Part shown: positions 1-9,094 of the stretch, one piece after another | Layout: every line of letters starts with the position of its first letter | Position numbering within the stretch: the first letter of the stretch is position 1 | DNA from: Chara braunii | Taxonomy: Eukaryota; Streptophyta; Charophyceae; Charales; Characeae | Direction of reading: 5' to 3' | Assembly (NCBI GenBank): GCA_003427395.1 | Contig: BFEA01000347.1 | Location: forward strand, 153,564-178,020 | Length of the DNA stretch: 24,457 nt | The notes under the pieces: model-generated | The model's database searches: none | What the model was told of the DNA's origin: nothing | What the model saw: the letters and a program-made list of their open reading frames with translations, nothing else | Program-made: the position numbers and the translations under genes

Positions 1-7
1 TGCGCGC

Positions 8-73
8 GCGCGCGGGGGAGGGCGACATTTGCATCTGACAGCGCGCGGGGGAGGGCGACATTTGCATCTGACA
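8..73. repeat. 33-bp perfect tandem duplication
   Basis: Two consecutive identical 33-bp units (8-40 and 41-73). Each starts with a GC alternation and G-run and ends in a segment reading GACATTTGCATCTGACA. A CG-alternating stretch precedes the first unit. This is seen directly. The array may continue beyond the left window edge, so the copy number is unknown. Confidence 0.9.
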
Positions 74-479
74 GCTTCTTAGTCCATATTCACACCGGGA
101 TTTCTTTTCAATGTATCTGTCCGTCGTGGTGTATTTTCCTATGTTCTTGCAGAAGATTCCTTCTCATTCTGCACACTGGCAGGCTTCTCAGTTGATAGAC
201 ACATGAAACTGTTGAATTGCAGACGTGAGTCCGATTCCAGCGGCGACCATTATAAAATAGTTCTGATTTACAAAGTATCCGACGGCTTGCTGATGCCTTG
301 GCCGATGCCCCCGCGAATGATGCACGTCCCTCATGTTCTAAAGCGAACACCCTTGATCTCGGCTGGGCCAGATAATGGCCGTGCCGGCGGCGGGGCTGGC
401 GCTGGGCCACGGCGGGTTCACTTGTGTATAGATGTAGAAATAATCCTCACATACCTGGATTTCTGCTCCCCTCTGGACA
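74..479. other. unassigned stretch left of the LINE fragment
   Basis: No convincing exon, RNA gene or repeat boundary is visible. A reading frame open from 203 runs into the LINE thumb region further right, but its first ~90 residues show no recognisable RT motif. They may be older, unrecognisable LINE sequence or unrelated DNA. Confidence 0.4.
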
Positions 480-2461
480 TGCTCTTAAATCGGAAGGTTT
501 TGCAGGCGATTCGGTTGCTCTTACTCCAATCTCTGATCGTGCGTTTTAAGTCTCTCAAGCAAACTGTAGAACTGTTTTGCCACATCTCGGAGGCTGCAGT
601 CAGTTGGACTAAGTCATCAGTTTTTATCCCCTCGGGAGTCCCCTCTCCGGACTGGGAACCGAGGGTAGTGGTGCCTGCTCAGCAGGACCGACTGCTTGGT
701 CATGGAATATCCTTCACCCCTCACCTTGTGACGGATTTGTCCCAGGCCCTGACAGCTATTAGAACTGCGCTGCAGCCCTGGATTAGGCACAAAGGAGTGA
801 GCTTGTTCGGTCGGGTACTGGTGATATTAACTCAGTTTTGTCAACAATCTAGTACCAAAGAGCGATTTTTCAACTGGATCAGCCCTCGGTTCGAACAACC
901 TGCTGACCAACTATTTGTGGAAAGAAGAGATGAGTGAAGACAATTTCCTACCTAAAGTGGCGTGGGAGGTTGTCACTCAGACTAAAAGGAATGGTGGTCT
1001 GTCAATCCTTGATCGGGAACGCCAAGTTACGGCCCTGTTGGCGCGCTGGGTCCCATGGGCTGTGCTGGCAGGACCATTTGCAGCCTGGAGGCAGTTATCA
1101 GAATTTGAGATATCCACACATAGGAATTTTGGAGTAACATCAGACACTTGTGGATTTCAATTTTCTTCTTAGCCTATTTGAGGAGAAGGATGCCGGATGG
1201 GATCTGGGCGGGCATAATCAAGGCCTGGCACCAGCTTGTGCCGAGACTGCAAGCCCTGCCGCTGCTCATGGACCGAATCTTAACACAGCCTCCCGTCGAG
1301 AATCCTGGTATCCTCTCTCAGGGTGGCGGGGCTTTTCCATTCTTCCGCCCGGGGGCGTTTGGTGATTCCTGGATGTCACCACGGATAGGTACGTTGGTGG
1401 ATATCTGGGACGTACAGAATGCAGATTGGAAACCATTGGACAAACTCTCCCCTGCTCTTGCTGGGTTATGGTATCAGAGACAGCATTTGGCTGAACTACA
1501 GCGAGCAGTGCCGCTGGATTGGCTGGGTACACTACGACAAGGACTTGTTCAAAAAGGGGATGTGGTTCAAAGCGACAGCAAGGCGAAGAGCCGACTCATC
1601 TCTGGAAAATGGAAGATTTTTCTCCGGTGGCTGATGTACCCTTTTCCTTCTGGCTCAGACAAGGAGGCAGGATGTCCCTGGGAGGTGTACTCATCTTCGT
1701 CCCTGAGCAGCTTCCTGTTCCCCCGATTGCAGAACTTATCCCGGTGTGTGTTCTGGAGTATGATGGTGGATACATACCTTACTGCCTTTCTTCCCCAGAC
1801 TACTCATTGTCTGTGGATCCGAGGAACTGGGCATGGGAGAACCCGAAACAGAGACACCAACTGGTGCCGCTTCATCGGTATGACACCAGATTGGGATATC
1901 AATTGGCAACACCAAATTTGGACTTCAAATGGAGGGAGGCCAACAGATGGATGGCCACTGATTGTATACAAGACACTGCGCTTCGCATTGTGGAAGCCTT
2001 GCCTGCAGTTTGGAAGCAGCTGACGGGTCTCTCGGTGGTGAAGCATGCGAGCCTGTTATGGTTCATAATGCATCTAGCTCTCCTCGTAGCGGCATGGTGC
2101 TCTAGGCGAACCCCCAAAGCGGCCTCTGGGTACAAAGGTGGAAGATATTGAACATTTTGTCCTGCTTTGTGACCTTTCTCGTCCCTTTTGGGATTGGTGG
2201 AGAGGTGGCTCTGTGCATGTTCCGGACGCTGAAATACACTGGTCTGACCAATTTGTTCTAATGGGAGCAGCTTCTCGAAGGCCGCTTCGCAGAGGTCAGC
2301 TGTATCAGAGGCCCAGAGGGGCAATACTTTGGACTCTCTGGACACTGCGAAACTCTGCGGTGAGAAGAGGAGAACAACTGACACCGCTGATGGTTAGAGC
2401 TGAAGTCAAGTTTGACGTTGGGCAGGGCCCGGCAGGCTATTCTGGCAGGCTGGGAATTTGA
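480..2461 (+). pseudogene. decayed LINE (non-LTR retrotransposon) ORF2, C-terminal half
   Basis: Remnant of the RT-bearing polyprotein of a non-LTR retrotransposon, which copies RNA into DNA at the target site. Segments in different frames line up with the usual ORF2 order. At about 540-640 is a fingers/palm-like segment with SWTKSSVF. At 700-860 is a thumb-like segment with ALQPW and SLFGRVLV. At 940-1065 is the post-RT block, with GGLSILDRERQVTALLARW. At 1380-1560 is a segment with DIWDVQ and LWYQRQHL. At 2010-2080 is a W-rich block. At 2140-2215 comes IEHFVLLC, and at 2325-2375 ILWTLWTLRN, both typical of LINE C-terminal ends. The reading frame changes at least four times, and no YxDD palm or endonuclease domain is visible, so it is 5'-truncated and dead. 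Family assignment is by motif order only. Confidence 0.75.
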
Positions 2462-2914
2462 AGTTGAAAAGAAAATATATTCAGAAAAATCCCTCAAAGT
2501 TTTCGTCGGCTTCAGACCTGCTGAAAGTGGCTCAAAGAGAAGGGAGGCCTCCAGAAATCGCATTTTCTCCTTTTTCTTCTTTCGATAATATTCAATGATT
2601 TGTTAGTGTTCTTAAAAGATTGTTCGACAGTAGAAATGTATAAGCCATTCAAGTGGTAGATAGGTGGATTGATCTACAGGAAGGGTGTTAGATTACTAGG
2701 TATAGGAATTGTGGTTATTGTTGTAAGCTGACAACAGAACACCGGGACCCCTTTTTGGAACAGGTCGATTTTTGCTCTTTGTTGTGGTTGGGGTTAAGCC
2801 TTGCCGGTGAGCCTAGCTCATCCCTGTGGGCCACAGCTATTGATGTGAGGGACGCTGGGTCCAGTTCCCAGCTTGCAATAAAAAACCTAAATCTTTTTTG
2901 TAAAAAAAAAAGAA
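2462..2914 (+). mobile_element. probable 3' UTR and A-rich tail of the LINE
   Basis: The region follows the last LINE coding block without any new coding signal. It ends in an AATAAA at about 2877 followed by a run of ten A at 2903-2912, the expected 3' end of a retroposed copy. It contains one copy of the dispersed GGGACGCTGG core (2847-2872). A tRNA-like promoter segment (CCTAGCTCA near 2810, GGGTCCAGTTCCC near 2857) makes an independent SINE-like insertion an alternative for 2780-2914. No target-site duplication was identified. Confidence 0.45.
2847..2872 (+). repeat. dispersed GGGACGCTGG core, copy 1 (partial)
   Basis: Reads AGGGACGCTGGGTCCAG then TTCCCAGC, matching the first half of the core in the other four copies. 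It forms the same GCTGG/CCAGC stem, with a slightly shorter loop. The downstream CTCCCCACC half is absent here. Confidence 0.5.
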
Positions 2915-4497
2915 ACAGGCCGCTTCTCAGTTTATCACACGTACTATAAAACAAGAAAGATTGAAGTTTGAAACCTCACCCGAACGGGTGGGTAATGGTA
3001 CATATCATGCATGACATACTACAGCTCAGCCACTTGAGAATCTGAGTACATCCGAGCCTCTTTTCGCCATCATGGTGGAGTCGCACTGCAAGCCAAGATT
3101 TGTCGATCCGCAAGTGGCACATTTTTTGTTTCTCTTTTGGCTAACACCGCCAGCCATTGTCGAGCCCCCAAACTTTTCGATTGGCCTGGGCGATGTACTG
3201 GCAGTTTAAAAATAAAAGCGATGTCAAACTGTGCAGACGACCGCCATGCTTTATGTTCAGAATCCCGGGTGAAGACTGACATGCTTACTATGGAGTTCCC
3301 CCCATCATGGCTGTCATCAAGACTACATATGCCCTCGATTGTCATGTGGCAGCCCCTGCTTAGCATGCTCTGGAAAAAGGTAGTACCCCTTACAACACTG
3401 CCATTTCCCCCCACTATGGCAGATGGAGCACAAACGGGTCAGAGCAGCAGGCTCTCCTGTGTACTGTCTGATCCATGCTGGGAATGTGAAATTGGTTCGT
3501 CGCAGGAGAAGAATTAGGCCAGTCAGGCAAACCCCACAAAGGGCCCATTGGGCCCTCGATCCAGAATGCACAGATTGTCTGCAAAAACCATTGTATCAAA
3601 ATAAGACGCTGAACCCATTTTCCGGTAGGTGCAGCTCCCCACCATCTAGGTACATCTGAGATATCCTGTTGGTGTATTGCCTGACCCCATGGGTGGTGGG
3701 GAAATCCTTCTCAATTACCTCTTCTTCATCATCACCTGCTTCTTTCCATCTTTCTGGGCCTGCGTATCCATCGGCGTACTGCCATGTTGGCATCCAGTTT
3801 CTGCCACATCGGCACTGGAACACTGCCACTTCAACAGTTTACCACTGCCATGTCAGCATCGGTCAGTGTCATGTCAGCAATTGCACCGCTGTGCCATGTC
3901 AGAATGCCGCGTAGTGCCTGCTTCCCGGCCGCTTCGGTACCATGTTCCTCGAACGGCAGGATGGTGCGTTGCCTGCGCACTGCTTGCCTATTCTCCATGG
4001 CTGAGGCCTTTGACCAGCAAATGCAGGAAGAGGATGCTGCTAGGCAGCGACAACCGCAAGAAGAGGAAGAACAAGGCCACCCGCAGGAAGCAGCACATCG
4101 TCAAGCCCCTACAAGAGGCTACTGAACTGGTGGAGGCTGAACACATGGCACTGGGGGAATCGCTTACCATAGAGGATTCCCACTGTCAGGTGGCTTGTTA
4201 TGCCCAACCAAATATATCAAGGAGTCTGCCAAAATTGCCCCATTTTGGGGTCGAACTGCTGAAGCTTTTGGGGATCAGGCTTGTTGAACTCCTTGACGCC
4301 TTTGGTTGGCTTGTTTAGTCAGAGTTATTTGTGGAAGCCGCGTCCCTGGCTGGGGTATCTGGTTTGGATGCAAACCGCACTCGCCTATCACCACCAATGG
4401 TGGCTGAGATTATGGTGTCTTGAACATTGTTTCATTACACCTTTTTGGTGATCTTTTCTGAGACTTAACTGAACACAAGTTGTACAATGTAACGCTG
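2915..4497. other. unassigned 1.6-kb stretch
   Basis: No recognisable gene was found. Frames open at 3677-4318 and 3784-4125 overlap each other. They encode low-complexity Gln/Glu/Arg-rich tracts (about 4005-4120) without a known motif, so I do not call them. Three close copies of a CATGTCAG motif lie at about 3847-3900, a small local repeat. The stretch also holds core copy 2 (3601-3652). Confidence 0.4.
3601..3652 (+). repeat. dispersed GGGACGCTGG core, copy 2
   Basis: Diverged copy containing GACGCTGAACCCATTTTCC followed by GGTGCAGCTCCCCACCAT. It has the same order and spacing as the copies at 4498 and, in reverse, at 5937 and 13137. It is preceded by an AATAAG-like segment, as copy 3 is. 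Confidence 0.65.
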
Positions 4498-4548
4498 AAT
4501 AAGGGACGCTGGACCGGTTTCCAGCAGGTGCAGCTCCCCACAAATAGA
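4498..4548 (+). repeat. dispersed GGGACGCTGG core, copy 3
   Basis: Contains AAGGGACGCTGGACCGG, TTTCCAGCAGGTGCAGC and TCCCCAC in the family order. The stem GCTGG/CCAGC is intact. It is preceded by TTGTACAA-like sequence at about 4479, which also appears beside copy 5 in reverse. Confidence 0.75.
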
Positions 4549-4616
4549 AAGAAGCCATCTGACAGAGGATACCGCAGGGGAATGCTCATATCACCCTCTG
4601 CGGTTCTCCCCGAGGA

Positions 4617-4905
4617 TGTTAAAAAAAAGGGGTAAGTACGTTCATGTCACCTTTGATTATAGAATGGGCAAAAAAAAACACGCGTCGGCAAAGGAAACCG
4701 CGCCGAGTTCAAAAAGGCAACGGAAGTACCACCTGCCGTGGTGTCAGACCGGGTGTCATATTTACAGGCGAAGCCCAACGGATACTTTTGGACCGCAATC
4801 GCTCATTTCGAGTTGGCGCGTGGTTTCTTTGCCGGCGCAAGTTTTTTTTGCCTTTAGGGTTTCAAAAACATGCCGCGTCCGCCTTTATTTCTTAAAAAAA
4901 AAAAA
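4617..4905 (+). mobile_element. ~290-bp foldback element, copy A
   Basis: One of three copies of a dispersed element (the others at 15612 and 15917). Its two halves are imperfect inverted repeats. The left arm holds GGCAAAAAAAAACACGCG and CGGCAAAGGAAACCGCGCC. The right arm read in reverse holds GGCAAAAAAAACTTGCGCC and GGCAAAGAAACCACGCGCC. The frames open across it (for example 4616-4909) are by-products of the repeat and not genes. It is non-coding, so a MITE-like or foldback transposon is the best label. Exact ends are blurred by flanking A-runs, and the superfamily is not determined. Confidence 0.7.
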
Positions 4906-4920
4906 TTAAAAATCATTACA

Positions 4921-5275
4921 CCTTCATTGAAGTTCCTGGCGAACGTCCATTTTGGCATTTGGAAGCAGGGCTTTCGGCGATTCTTGAATCTCAAGGGGAA
5001 CATGTATGATAGCTGACATTTGGGATGTTCAGATGGCCAATCGGAAAGTTGAGGAATGGTTGCTTGATTCTTTACCCTGATCGTGGATGCGTCAGCAGCA
5101 TCTTTACTTCTGCAGGATGCTATTCCCTTTCAGTGGGTGCACATCCTTAGAGAACGGATTGTTTGCAAGGAAATATTTTGGTATAAAAGTCAACAACAGT
5201 GGAGGCCACAGGTTATGAGGAGAATAGAGAGTGACACGGATCCTGGGCATCTGGAGTCTCTTCTTGGGTAGTTGA
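4921..5275 (+). pseudogene. second LINE ORF2 fragment, same family
   Basis: At about 5008-5050 the translation contains ADIWDVQMANRKVEEW, matching LVDIWDVQNADWKPLD of the LINE at 1400-1440. Further right, RQQHLYF matches QRQHLAEL, and IPFQWVHILRERIVCKE matches VPLDWLGTLRQGLVQKG. The parts lie in different frames with in-frame stops. This is a short, old fragment of the same LINE family as 480-2461, homologous only to its post-RT region. No A-tail or target duplication is seen. Confidence 0.65.
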
Positions 5276-5339
5276 TAGTGGTTGGACCTCTTTAGGGTCT
5301 GAATTTGACCTGACCGTCAAACCCTTGTTTCGTCTGCCC

Positions 5340-5632
5340 CCTGCGAAGCTAATTACGCGTTACGCATCAGTTCACCACTTTGTTTTCAACTGAGAAAACA
5401 ACGTTCGACTTGCATGTGTTAAAGCATCAGTACACCACACATCAGCCGGCGGGTGTCAGCACGAAATGCACACCACTTCGGAGTCCGCCGATTTTTTTTT
5501 TCAACGGCGCTCCACACTGCGCGGCCCCTCCGAGTTTTGCTTGTGGCAACAAAAACTTTCTGCAAGGCTGGGGCCGTGTACTTGCGGCTTAAGCATATCG
5601 CTAGCATTCATTCTGAGCCAAGATCAAACTCT
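5340..5632 (-). pseudogene. nuclear copy of mitochondrial-type SSU rRNA 5' end (interrupted)
   Basis: Read on the minus strand, 5632 leftward gives AGAGTTTGATCTTGGCTCAG, the highly conserved 5' start of bacterial-type 16S rRNA. It is followed by GAATG(A)ACGCTAGCG-like sequence, then ATATGCTTAA, and beyond an insertion ACACATGCAAGTCGAACG, TTGTTTTC and GCGTAACGCG. The ATATGCTTAACAC spelling and TTGTTTTC after AACG resemble plant mitochondrial rrn18 more than plastid rrn16. Only about 130 bp of rRNA sequence is clearly matched; homology becomes uncertain left of 5340 and may reach about 5315. The fragment is truncated, interrupted at 5428-5588 and lies among nuclear transposons. It is therefore most likely a nuclear insertion of mitochondrial DNA, not a working rRNA gene. 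Confidence 0.7.
5428..5588. mobile_element. 161-bp insertion inside the rRNA fragment
   Basis: The rRNA reading breaks after TTAAAGCAT (5419-5427) and resumes at TTAAGCAT (5589-5596). The repeated 8-9 bases look like a target-site duplication, or a TTAA duplication if only the first four count. The insert starts CAGTACACC, and its reversed right end contains AAGTACACGG, a weak inverted similarity. It includes a T-run at about 5493-5502 and GC-rich flanks. It has no coding potential, and the family is unknown. Confidence 0.6.
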
Positions 5633-5936
5633 GTTTTTTTTATTGTGGCTTAACTTCTGGGAATGTAGGATCCGTATGTGTACTGGACCTTTATGGTTCC
5701 TTCCAACCCTTTGTGTAGGCCAGCCGTTTGAGTCACAGCCACTCAACCCCAGAGCTTGTGCCTGGCAACATCCTCTAAGCTCTTCTAAGCATGTGCCCCT
5801 ATTCATGTCTACAGCCACTGTTGGCCATCCCAGCCTAAGCCGGGTAGGGTACAAGATTGCCTCCCCCATTTCACGGCCGCATGAGCTAGGTCTGGAAGCC
5901 ATTGCAGGACTTTTTTTTTTTTCTTCCTTTTAATTA
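5633..5936. other. unassigned 300-bp stretch
   Basis: No recognisable gene or repeat. It ends in a T-run at 5912-5922 next to the reversed core copy 4. The frames across it carry no motif. Confidence 0.4.
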
Positions 5937-5998
5937 GCTCCAATCTATTGGTGGGGAGCATCACGTGCTGGAAATCGGGTCCAGCGTCCTTAGAACAA
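5937..5998 (-). repeat. dispersed GGGACGCTGG core, copy 4
   Basis: Plus-strand text reads CTCCAATCTATTGGTGGGGA then GCTGGAAATCGGGTCCAGCG. It is nearly identical to copy 5 at 13137 apart from a five-base segment in the middle and the outer flank. It lies on the minus strand relative to copies 2 and 3. Confidence 0.85.
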
Positions 5999-6224
5999 TG
6001 AGTCCTCTGTTTACTTTAAGAACATAAATCATGGAACCAATGAGTAGAGGTCTGCCTCTTCAGTTCTATGAGAACCGCCTGATCCATTGTTAACTTACTA
6101 GCATTCCTCTCAAATCCATCAGCAAATGATTATCAATTTGTAGCCTACTTGCACTGTTATTCCTCCTCTCTCCCAAACCACTTAAGATCTACCAACGCCA
6201 GTTCAAGACTTTGCGGATGCCAAC

Positions 6225-6251
6225 ATTTATTATTTATTTATTTATTTATTT
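6225..6251 (-). promoter_or_regulatory. AATAAA polyadenylation cluster in LTR
   Basis: On the minus strand several overlapping AATAAA units occur (TTTATT series on the plus strand). They sit about 450 bp downstream of the TATA box, where an LTR polyadenylation site would be expected. Confidence 0.45.
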
Positions 6252-6697
6252 GCAATCAGACTCGCTTTCTTTCCACTTCACACACATGCAAACAGATGGT
6301 GATTCACACTGGCACACAGCGCCCACTCAAAGCTCAGAGATATGACAATTGAGAACGCAGTTCAGATGTAAACTCGCTTCAATAAGCTATGGCGCATCAG
6401 CGCCTACACAGTCCAACTCTTGCCACTGCGCTCAACACCACTGTTCACCCGCACTCAACTCTGGATCTCCCTGAATACACCCACACACACTCACTCGATA
6501 TCCTACACACACACACACGCAGCTACCTCTACCCTCGGCGGCTATGGCCGCTCGCCTCTACCGCTATGGCCACAATCTCGCTCTTCAGCCCACTTCGTCT
6601 TCGGGCAACCTGCAGACCACCTTCGCACAAGTCGCTGTAGCAGCGCTTCTGCATGGTTTACGCAGCGAATGAATGAATGGCTGGGCGCTGCCTCTTG

Positions 6698-6704
6698 ATT
6701 TATA
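6698..6704 (-). promoter_or_regulatory. TATA box of the putative LTR promoter
   Basis: The minus strand reads AGTATAAATCAAGAGG. This is a good TATA box between the tandem U3-like repeats and the AATAAA cluster. It would start transcription leftward at about 6665-6675. Confidence 0.45.
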
Positions 6705-6962
6705 CTTCTGTAACTCGTTGGTCTGCCCCTTTCCACCGGGCCCATGGTGCACACAGTCCCTCACAGTACTTGCTTGACTGGCTGTGACTGACTGGGACGG
6801 TACCGCTAACTGCACGGGATTGCACTGCCGACTCGATGCAGTCGCAATGCCGACGCAGTGATGTGGGGCTCACCACTTGCCCACTTGCCTCTGGCTAAAC
6901 GTGAGACAACTTTGAAAGGCCACTTCCGGACCTTCCGGAAGTCTGTGGACTTGGCCTTTTCG

Positions 6963-7050
6963 AGGACTGTAGCAGCTACGACCTTGACCTTTCAGGACTG
7001 TAGCAGCTACGACCTTGACCTTTTAGGACATCTACAGCTACGACCTCTAC
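6963..7050. repeat. 31-bp tandem repeats in U3
   Basis: Units begin at 6963, 6994 and 7025, a constant step of 31 bp. The first two are identical over AGGACTGTAGCAGCTACGAC and the following CTTGACCTTT. The third is diverged. The position upstream of the TATA box on the minus strand is typical of LTR enhancer repeats. Confidence 0.85.
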
Positions 7051-7294
7051 AAAGCTGTGACTCCTATTCGACAGATCTACAGATCGAACCCCTACAACTA
7101 CATAGACCTACGACAGACAACAAACAACTACCAAAACACAGATCACGGGTTCAAACACTCGGGGGTCAACTCGATACTGTACATGGGCAAGGTAAGGTCT
7201 GGGGATCGAACTCTAGGGCCCGCATCTATGACTGCAGAAAGGTGGAAACCGTTTCACTCCCGCCGGCCTAAATCCGAGGTCCTCCGAGAATACT

Positions 7295-8560
7295 TCAGTC
7301 TAAGGCAGGACCTTTACCTTTCTTATCTCTTTTATAAGCTCTGACTATGTTGGGAGTTGTCTCTAGAAGTTCTGTTCGCGTGAACCAGCGGTCGTCTTCT
7401 GGTTCTTGGAAGGAAAATCTGACTTTGTACTGTTTCTGTGGACAACCTCTACCTCCTGTCCTGAAGACATCCTCACCTACTATACCATCAATGTCATATC
7501 TTCCGTCCATATCTGGAGGAATCATAGATCTGCGTGATGGAAACTGTTGACTGGTGACGCAAGGCAACAACTTCGACGCATGGAACGCTGGGTAGGTGTG
7601 GAGGTGTGCTGGAATCTTAATAGTATAGGACGGTCCATCCTCTCCGCCCTTAACTTCTAGGACCGGCCACGGTCCTTTATATGCAAGCAACAACTTTTGT
7701 GAGATGTTCTCCTCAGAGGCAAACTCTTTTGACTTGACCCAGACTAAGTCGCCTACTTGAAACTGTGAGGGGCGACGGTGCTTGTTAGCTTGCTCTATCA
7801 TTCTGTGCTGGGCTTTCCTGAGGTTGTCAACAACGGTAGCTATCTCTTTCTCATGCTATATCGCAAACTCTCGTGTGTCGGGCGGTAACCTCTGAATCTG
7901 ATCCTGGTTAAGTCCCTCAAACAGTTTGCGCGGTCTAAAAGACTTGTGCAGTTCGTTGGGAGTGCGACATGTAGATAAGTGCACGCTATTATTATATGCA
8001 CTGGCTACCTTAGGAAGCATCTCATCCCAGTTGATCTGGTCGGGCCTAATGTACATCCTAAAAACTTGTTGTAGGAGCTTGTTCATTTGTTCAGTCTGAC
8101 CGTTAGTCTCAAGGTGACGGCCAGATGACATCAACAACTTGGAGCCATGGACTCTCATTAGCTCCTGCTAGTTCTGACTGGTGAATCTTGTATCCTTGTC
8201 ACTAACTATCGACAGCGGTATTAAGTTTGTGCATGCCTCTGCAGGCAAAGGAACAAAAACTGCATACTTGCTAAATCTATCTAGCCATGCCTACTCTTGA
8301 CTCCAACATCCATAAAGTCAATGGATACAGAATCTCCGGGTCTATCAGGAATAGGCAAGGGTCTGAGAAGACCAAGAGGGGCTCGCGTCGTAGTCTTATT
8401 CCTCTGACAAATTTTATAATTGCGGACATACTCTATGCAGTCGGCCTTCATAATGCCAGATGTACGCGCACATGAGGTTGGCTAGTGTCTTTTGCCAACC
8501 AAAGTGTCCCTCTGTGTCATGGCATTCCCCTAAGATCAAACTACGGATCTCTTCACTGTT
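7295..8560 (-). pseudogene. gypsy integrase with C-terminal chromodomain (broken)
   Basis: The integrase would join element DNA to the chromosome, and the chromodomain would steer it to chromatin. Reading leftward, the zinc region has CHDTEGHFGWQKTLANL near 8540. The core has DFMDVGVKSRHG near 8300, SDKDTRFT near 8190 and a NGQTEQMN glutamate segment near 8090, giving the D,D,E order. A GDLVWVKSKEF block follows near 7750, then a chromodomain-like end with YDIDGIVGEDVF and QYKVRFSF at 7340-7500. Breaks: a frameshift near 8440, loss of the first cysteine of the HHCC pair (RNYKIC), missing sequence between the two aspartates, and TAG stops at 8168-8170 and 7856-7858. The last ORF (7295-7801) is open. 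Confidence 0.85.
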
Positions 8561-9094
8561 GGGAACGCACAGGCGGTCAACTACATTAGTCTTCTCAAAT
8601 AATAAGCCATCAGTAGTGCGGTACTCTGGTTCAGACTCTGGGGTCTCCCTAACTCTCTTGAGTAGGTCACTATAGATAGGGTCCTGTGCATATGCCTCTC
8701 TAACTTTCTGTTGCAGGTCTCTCCCTATATTCAAATAGTGAATTGTTGCCCCAAAGTAATCAGCTCTCCTACTTAGAGCGTCCGCTACTACAGACATGAA
8801 CTCTACGGGCCAATATCCATTGCCATCATCTTGCTGTAAAACAACACATATGCCATACTGACTTGCGTCAGTAGTAACAATGAAAGGCAGGGATGGATCG
8901 ACTACCTTAAGGACTGGGTACTCTATCAAAGCCCGCTTCAATCTCTTCAGGGCAGATGTGCAGTCCTTGTCCCACTTCCAGATTGCTTCTTTCTTTAGCA
9001 ATCTACGAAGGGGTGCAGCGATGGTGGAGAAGTTTCTGGCAAACTTCCTATAATGGTTAGCTAGGCCTCTGTCAGTGTGTGGGGCGTTGGCCAA
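8561..9094 (-). pseudogene. gypsy RNase H and connection region with internal deletion
   Basis: RNase H removes the RNA template during reverse transcription. The segment begins with HYRKFARNFSTIAAPLRRLL and continues to FIVTTDASQYGICVVLQQDD, which carries the first catalytic aspartate. At PVEFMS (about 8795) it jumps directly to VVADALSRRADYFGA, the sequence that normally closes the domain. The middle of RNase H, with the other acidic residues and the usual YERE and DH motifs, is missing although the frame is kept. The downstream part is the linker to integrase. It is frameshifted relative to RT near 9085. Confidence 0.85.

Larger units (their letters stand above)
6089..7256 (-). mobile_element. 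putative 3' LTR of the minus-strand gypsy element
   Basis: The element's pol frame ends at 7295 on the minus strand. It is followed by a purine-rich tract (GGCCGGCGGGAG) and then TGAAACGG, the expected PPT-LTR junction, near 7256. Reading leftward there are tandem U3-like repeats (6963-7050), a TATAAAT box (6698-6704) and an AATAAA cluster (6225-6251). A possible CA end lies near 6089. The order enhancer, TATA, polyadenylation fits U3-R-U5. Both ends are inferred, and no matching LTR was found right of the gag gene, so identity as an LTR is not proven. Confidence 0.5.

Noticed and set aside
8-73. Start of a CRISPR-like or satellite array
   Set aside because: Only two units without spacers are visible; a simple tandem duplication explains it.
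3677-4318. 213-residue frame and the overlapping 113-residue frame
   Set aside because: No homologous motif, overlapping frames of similar length and low-complexity composition; no splice or start context supports a gene.
5340-5632. Functional or plastid rRNA gene
   Set aside because: Only the first ~100-130 bases are present and they are split by an insertion; the ATATGCTTAAC spelling and TTGTTTTC favour mitochondrial over plastid origin.
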